DNA of 44,152 nucleotides from an uncultured Eggerthella sp. (GTDB taxonomy: Bacteria > Actinomycetota > Coriobacteriia > Coriobacteriales > Eggerthellaceae): NCBI GenBank assembly GCA_905203045.1, contig CAJKUH010000018.1, forward strand, positions 1-44,152, given 5' to 3'. A program made the translations under genes and the position numbers. The notes under the pieces were generated by a model. The model worked only from the letters and a program-made list of their open reading frames with translations, was not told the origin of the DNA and ran no database searches. Every line of letters starts with the position of its first letter. The first letter of the stretch is position 1. Below are positions 41,201 to 44,152 of the stretch, piece after piece.

Positions 41201-41579
41201 TGTCTGCCTGCTGGTAGTCGCTCTTCGCGGTGTCGCGCTGCGTCTCTACCTGCTTGTACTCCTTGGTCGCCTTGTCGTATGCGGGCTGCTCGGCGTCGAG
41301 GGCTGCCTGCTTCTGATCGAGGTTGCTCTTCGCTGCATCGAGATTCGCTTTAAGCTGCTCGACGTCCTGCTTGGTGGTTGCCTGTTGCTGTACGGCGCGA
41401 TTCACCTGGTTGCCGTCGTAACGGTTCTGCTGATCGTCGCTGCCTGCCGCGTTTCCTGCTGCGAGGGCGGAGGCAACGGGGCCCATGGTGAGGCTGGCTG
41501 CCAGCGCCATGCTGGTGGCGGCTGCTGCGAGGCGGGGCGCCTTCGCGGGTTCCGGTTTTGCGTGTTGAGGTTGCTTCAT
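38250..41579 (-). CDS. Secreted Ala/Gln-rich coiled-coil surface protein with internal CAP domain
   Basis: The 1109-residue protein has a signal peptide (basic start, hydrophobic 18-38, cleavage likely after ASALA at 40). Heptad-like Ala/Gln/Asp/Lys coiled coil covers about 60-430 and 650-1060, with many AAQ, AxxAxxQ units. Between them (about 440-645) lies a compact CAP/SCP domain (LNELRAENGLNALDVSLEL, GLHKNMILQHS, NVGENLATG). The end has TSATKTGDAQG, a hydrophobic run and RKKLRNAKHIA, a cell-wall sorting signal in which the usual LPxTG is altered. GGGAAGG precedes the ATG. It is probably a surface-attached stalk; a 12-G run lies upstream. Function in adhesion or wall binding is inferred. 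Confidence 0.85.
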   Translation of the reverse strand: MKQPQHAKPEPAKAPRLAAAATSMALAASLTMGPVASALAAGNAAGSDDQQNRYDGNQVNRAVQQQATTKQDVEQLKANLDAAKSNLDQKQAALDAEQPAYDKATKEYKQVETQRDTAKSDYQQADTAAMQAYSKLASDAASESELAQANLDAANKKLTDAQDAQKQKASQLEAAQKAADEAQAAYDKAKADTSAATPEAIESSQKQLDVAKAELADAQAALDNAQSALESAQAAAKDAATKLTAQQTAAAAEKSAKSDLDTAQTAYDKVKADTDGNDAIEKAEAQVTAAQNALTGAKNAKATADEQVATAKQKLEAAKSAQQTADQTVTAKQQSVTTAKQNVTAAQQSVDNAMQAAQTAKQQAEAAGTAYSNTKAAEQTAKQKLDEANATLATAKQATSDATAKVTEAQKAYDEAQEKVADLKAQYNEGVYGFFKSMGAQSAIDVLDNAKYASYTHKGEETDATSLQNMKETVQWMKKLNELRAENGLNALDVSLELIAASISNVNWSSDGLHKNMILQHSRQFNVGENLATGIEDCFDGWYYEEKDNVAEFKAQLGISNVKDTDLTEDQRDQISALATAEKQVGHYFNIIDADYGIMGYAINSYGWTLSGTTFYFAGIHPSNGIDWNQHTMTVSEFETALNSYIDSVDYQKVIAAAQAQLDAAKSAQSQAESTQSAAQSAADSAATAYQSAQQQTATALSQKQSAEQAVTQAEAQLAEAQQALATADDAVTAANAELAEAQSAASQAASTTEQAQSALQSAEFQQSMAQQQIDQKQAVLDKANSDLEQLNAGLAAAQKNLSEKQAAHDEKQAALQTANTALDEAQQQLDTANAADTKAKETVADSVKRTASLSIAQKAASDKVQSAQQQLDNLLALDAQLKASYDANEQAKTALATATDEKQAADQSVTEAQAPIAGLEAALQSAKSWQATVAAFDARGAIDNGATADASDSESIAAVKQLCNVANAKKQQLAEAESALQIAAEKYGKDSEPYNEALAAYNKALSEYNDAKAAYDTAVADQKEAERQAELDKQIKQVAAEAQQNAASEQTASAEQDGTKSADSQATSATKTGDAQGSMGLIATLLAGTAFGTMLATRKKLRNAKHIA

Positions 41580-41658
41580 AAGAACCTTCCCTAAATAAGA
41601 TGAATAGTAAAAACACTATCTGAACTGCACGTATAACGTTTTTAATTCAACCACCTTC

Positions 41659-41670
41659 GGGGGGGGGGGG
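41659..41670. repeat. Homopolymer of 12 G (12 C for the surface gene), possible contingency tract
   Basis: Twelve G on the plus strand lie 80-91 bp upstream of the surface protein start on the minus strand. A TTATAC on the minus strand at about 41633-41638 could be its -10, which would place the C-run just upstream of the -35 zone. Such tracts slip during replication and can switch promoters. The length in the assembly may itself be uncertain. Confidence 0.7.
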
Positions 41671-41986
41671 AGTCGATGCTCCTTTGGTTAATTATTTGCT
41701 AAAAGGCCAGGTTATGTATGTGGTTGGCGGTAGTGGTTGGATTTTTCGGTATCGATGCTGCTTGATAGCGCAATCCAGATTGATAACGCGTCTTCCTTAA
41801 TTGCATACGAAAGAAATGAAAAAGAAATCGCAGGTCTATCGCAAAGCGGTAATGAGAACTTGAAAACAGAGAAATGCTGTTTCACCTGCGAAAATAACAT
41901 GCTATTTTTTGCCTGCCTTGGTTGGGGATAGGTAGGCGGGGTAGTAAGCAGTAAGGTTTCAATCCGTTTTGATGAGTTGATAAGAT
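41671..41986. other. AT-rich stretch without a supported gene
   Basis: Short open frames exist on both strands (for example plus 41737-41931) but lack ribosome binding sites and look unlike protein. The base composition is lower in GC than the core genes, which suits an accessory insertion leading into brnTA. Confidence 0.4.
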
Positions 41987-42322
41987 ATGTATAATATAAA
42001 TACATCACCAATAGAAGATGAAGTAGTTTTTGAGTGGGACGAAAATAAGGCAGCAATCAATGTTGCAAAGCACGGTGTTTCGTTCAAGGAAGCAACAACG
42101 GTGTTTCAAGATCCGTATGCGTTGATTGCCTTCGACTCCAAACATTCCGAGATGGAAGAACGCTTCCAGATACTTGGGATGAGCATGACGAGCGCTCGCG
42201 TTCTTTTCGTTTGCTATTGCGAAAAGGGCAAGGGCAATACCATCAGGATCATTTCAGCGAGAAAAGCGACGAAACATGAACGGGAAGGATATTGGAGGTA
42301 TTGCGATGGAAGAGGAATTTGA
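41987..42322 (+). CDS. brnT: BrnT family toxin
   Basis: The 111-residue protein matches the BrnT family: FEWDENKAAINVAKHGVSFKEA near residues 15-36, DPYALIAFDSKHSEMEERF, and a C-terminal RIISARKATKHERE. BrnT is a RelE-fold ribonuclease that stops growth when free. The N-terminus is about 12 residues longer than typical, and no good ribosome binding site precedes ATG 41987; a TATAAT sits within its first codons, but no alternative in-frame start exists downstream before the conserved part. It overlaps brnA by 17 bp. Confidence 0.88.
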   Translation: MYNINTSPIEDEVVFEWDENKAAINVAKHGVSFKEATTVFQDPYALIAFDSKHSEMEERFQILGMSMTSARVLFVCYCEKGKGNTIRIISARKATKHEREGYWRYCDGRGI

Positions 42323-42509
42323 TTTCGAGAACAGCAAGCCAAATCCCTATGCGGAACGCTTGCGTAAGCCGGTTACGATGAACATCGATGTCAAGATAAT
42401 CGAGTATTTCAAAGCCGAGTCGAAGCGTACGGGAATTCCGTACCAGAACATCATCAACATGTATTTGCTTCAGTGCGTTGAAGAGGGCAAGCATATAAAG
42501 CTTGCATAA
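42306..42509 (+). CDS. brnA: BrnA family antitoxin
   Basis: The 67-residue protein has an acidic head (MEEEFDFENSKPNPYA) and a ribbon-helix-helix-like part (KPVTMNIDVKIIEYFKAESKRTGIPYQNIINMYL), as in the BrnA/CopG-like antitoxins that bind BrnT and repress the operon. ATG 42306 follows GGAGG inside brnT. The toxin-first order is usual for brnTA. Together they form a type II toxin-antitoxin unit. Confidence 0.88.
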   Translation: MEEEFDFENSKPNPYAERLRKPVTMNIDVKIIEYFKAESKRTGIPYQNIINMYLLQCVEEGKHIKLA

Positions 42510-42523
42510 GATGAATGCGAATG

Positions 42524-42560
42524 GGGAGGGGCGGGTTTTCTTGGCCCCTTCTTTGGTATA
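42524..42560 (+). terminator. Probable terminator after brnA
   Basis: GGAGGGGC pairs with GCCCCTTC (one G:U) around a T-rich loop, followed by TTTGG; the T-tail is weak. A second small hairpin, GGCCAT/ATGGCC, follows at about 42563-42580. Confidence 0.45.
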
Positions 42561-42624
42561 GCGGCCATTGCGCGATGGCCGTTCCCGCTGGTTTTATGGG
42601 GGTTCGGGCGCAGAGCTGGGGGTC

Positions 42625-42633
42625 TGATATACT
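42625..42633 (+). promoter_or_regulatory. Extended -10 promoter of the flippase-like gene
   Basis: TGATATACT, with the hexamer at 42628-42633, lies 47 nt before GTG 42681. It has the same form as other promoters in the window. Confidence 0.5.
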
Positions 42634-42680
42634 CAAATACTGTCTTCCTACTGATATACAGAAAAAAGGTCCTCCCAGCA

Positions 42681-43871
42681 GTGAAGTTCAATATTCGAAA
42701 TCTTATGGGCGGTTTGGTCATCATCATTGTGCTGGCCTTCGTCTTTTTACGCGGCGATCAAATCAACGAGCTGGCGTCTACCATGGCCCAGGGCGCTATG
42801 ATCCCGTTGGTTATCGCTATCCTCACGCAGCTTTGCAAGTACATTTCCCAGAGCTTTGCCTACAGCTTTTCCTTCAAAGCGGTAAACGAAACGATGCATC
42901 CGAAGAATACGTTGCCGTTGGTATTCGGCACGTTTTTCTTGAATACCGTGGTTCCTTCGTTGAACCTTGCCGGCACCACGTTGGTGGTCGACGATGCCCG
43001 CAGGCGCGGCATCGCACCGGGCAAGGCTACATCGGCGGCACTGTTGATGCAGATCACGGTTGATTCCGCGTTTGCCACCATCATGATTATCGGTTTTGCC
43101 ATCCTGGCGCTTACCGTTGGCTTGTCGCCTATCTGGTTCCTGTTCGGCCTGGTGGTCATCGTTTTGGTGGGCGCTATGATCTCGGTTATGGTGCTGGGGC
43201 ACAAGAACCCCCAATTGGTCATCCGCATCCTTATGCCCATCGCGCGTTTCATCAACAAGGTGCTGGTGCGCTTCCACAAAGACCCGATGGCCCCGTGGGT
43301 TGAAAAGACGGTCCATTCCTTTTCAAGCGCGGCAAAGCTCATTGTCCAAAACCCGAAAACCACGCTGAAGGCTTGGGGCTGTTCGCTTATCGCAAGTTGC
43401 TGTGAGCTTTCGGCGTTCTGCCTGGTGGGCTATGCGTTCGGCGTTACCGTGCCGGAATCGTTGGTATGCGGGTACGTGGTTGCCACGTTGTTCGCCATGG
43501 TTTCCTTCACGCCGCAGGGCGTTGGCGTGGTAGAGGCTGCGGTTACCGTTGCCTTCACGGCGTTCGGCGCATCGGCAACGGCCGGTATGGCCATTGGCCT
43601 GGTGTATCGCGGCATCGTATTTTGGATGCCGTTCCTCATCGGTGCCATCCTCATCCAAACCACGAAAACCTTCCGTCCTCAGAAAAAGGAAAAGAAGAAG
43701 GTCGAAGACGGCAACTTCAATCGCCAGCGCAAAAAGGAAGAGCTTGCCCTGGAAGCTGCGCAGCACAAGGAGCAGCGCGATGCTTTGCGCCCTCAGGCCG
43801 TGAAGAAGGAAAACGAAGGGCAGGCAGCAAAGGAGCGCGAATCCGAGCAGCTTGCCGTTGAAGAAGAGTAA
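42681..43871 (+). CDS. Flippase-like membrane protein (lysylphosphatidylglycerol synthase TM domain family)
   Basis: The 396-residue protein has about eight membrane helices (roughly 7-320) with family marks NTVVPSLNLAGTTLV near residue 90 and ATLFAMVSFTPQGVGVVEAAV near 270. It matches the integral membrane part of MprF-like proteins, without the aminoacyl-transferase domain. Such stand-alone proteins are thought to move lipids or lipid-linked molecules across the membrane. From about 335 a Lys/Glu/Gln-rich helical tail follows. The GTG start at 42681 is set by the beginning of similarity; AAAAAAGG lies upstream. Confidence 0.82.
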   Translation: MKFNIRNLMGGLVIIIVLAFVFLRGDQINELASTMAQGAMIPLVIAILTQLCKYISQSFAYSFSFKAVNETMHPKNTLPLVFGTFFLNTVVPSLNLAGTTLVVDDARRRGIAPGKATSAALLMQITVDSAFATIMIIGFAILALTVGLSPIWFLFGLVVIVLVGAMISVMVLGHKNPQLVIRILMPIARFINKVLVRFHKDPMAPWVEKTVHSFSSAAKLIVQNPKTTLKAWGCSLIASCCELSAFCLVGYAFGVTVPESLVCGYVVATLFAMVSFTPQGVGVVEAAVTVAFTAFGASATAGMAIGLVYRGIVFWMPFLIGAILIQTTKTFRPQKKEKKKVEDGNFNRQRKKEELALEAAQHKEQRDALRPQAVKKENEGQAAKERESEQLAVEEE

Positions 43872-43932
43872 TTGCTCGCACGGCTAACACCGTTGCCATT
43901 CCATTATCGGTTTCCACAAGAAAGGAATCTTG

Positions 43933-44152
43933 ATGCCAAGTTTCATCGAACATCTTTCGCACACCACTCGCAGCTATCGTCGCTTCCGCAGCATCTATCG
44001 TGTGCCCGAAAGCCTGATGCACAAGTGGGTTGACAACACTCGCTACACGGCAAGCGCAAAGAACCTGCAGCCCCTGCGTTATCACATCGTTTCCGATCGC
44101 GAGATGTGCGCAAAGGTGTACGACACCCTGGCATGGGCCGGCTACCTTACCG
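43933..44152 (+). CDS. Nitroreductase family protein, cut by the window edge
   Basis: The first 73 residues are visible. They begin MPSFIEHLSHTTRSYRRF, with the SYRRF motif that binds FMN phosphate in nitroreductases, then SAKNLQPLRYHIVSD and LAWAGYL, which match the usual order of an FMN-dependent oxidoreductase. AAAGGAATC precedes ATG 43933. The substrate cannot be told, and the rest lies outside the window. Confidence 0.8.
   Translation, partial: MPSFIEHLSHTTRSYRRFRSIYRVPESLMHKWVDNTRYTASAKNLQPLRYHIVSDREMCAKVYDTLAWAGYLT

Noticed and set aside
38257..41353. Long Cys/Leu/Gly-rich or Arg-rich open frames on the plus strand opposite the surface protein
   Set aside because: Shadows of the Ala/Gln-rich coiled-coil coding; the minus frame has signal peptide, CAP domain and sorting signal.
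41712..42056. A 114-residue open frame on the minus strand between the surface gene and brnT
   Set aside because: It overlaps the start of brnT, lacks a ribosome binding site and is rich in unusual residues typical of non-coding AT-rich sequence.

Overview
The window looks like chromosome of an anaerobic, moderately GC-rich actinobacterium of the class Coriobacteriia, most likely family Eggerthellaceae. This rests on protein style (a RecJ-helicase fusion, a CcoG/NapH-type iron-sulfur membrane protein, a class B sortase, Ala/Gln-rich surface coiled coils) and on the Gly/Ala/Asp-rich codon usage. I could not run a taxonomic search, so the family is an inference.

Layout. 1-2509: the right part of a large CRISPR array of type II character (38 full 36-bp repeats, spacers of 29-31 nt); the cas genes must lie to the left. 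2510-4350: an accessory strip of small unknown genes, a decayed CRISPR-like repeat, and an ADP-ribosylglycohydrolase. 4351-6063: aroD-aroE. 6145-8193: two diverged copies of a ~310-bp element. Each copy encodes a 25-residue membrane peptide on the minus strand and a converging small RNA on the plus strand, with a shared bidirectional terminator and direct repeats at both ends. This is the architecture of a par/Fst-like type I toxin-antitoxin locus and is my leading candidate for an undescribed system. The copies flank a NapH-like 4Fe-4S membrane protein. 8229-12075: an SLC13/ArsB-type transporter, a frameshifted ltrA and an iron alcohol dehydrogenase.

12308-20868: a recJ-helicase fusion coupled to rel (ppGpp), an MBL hydrolase, a DUF47/PhoU-like protein and lysC. 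21145-25682: a zinc-ribbon membrane protein, asd, a DEAD-box helicase with a terminator hairpin in its leader, and a small membrane protein. 25845-31652: a polyphosphate locus, with ppk1 (long coiled-coil tail) and ppx on the minus strand and a double-domain PPK2 (pap) diverging from them. 32001-38146: srtB followed by purF-purM-purN-purH. 38250-41579: a large secreted coiled-coil/CAP surface protein with an unusual sorting signal, and a 12-G homopolymer upstream. 41987-42509: brnT-brnA toxin-antitoxin. 42681-end: a flippase-like membrane protein and the start of a nitroreductase.

Themes. The core genes cover aspartate-family, aromatic and purine biosynthesis plus stress physiology (ppGpp, polyphosphate). 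The accessory layer is defence and addiction: CRISPR, two type I-like loci, BrnTA and a possible ADP-ribose antidote gene. Several promoters carry an extended -10 (TGnTATAAT-like). Bidirectional terminators separate most transcription units. No tRNA, rRNA or IS element was recognised.
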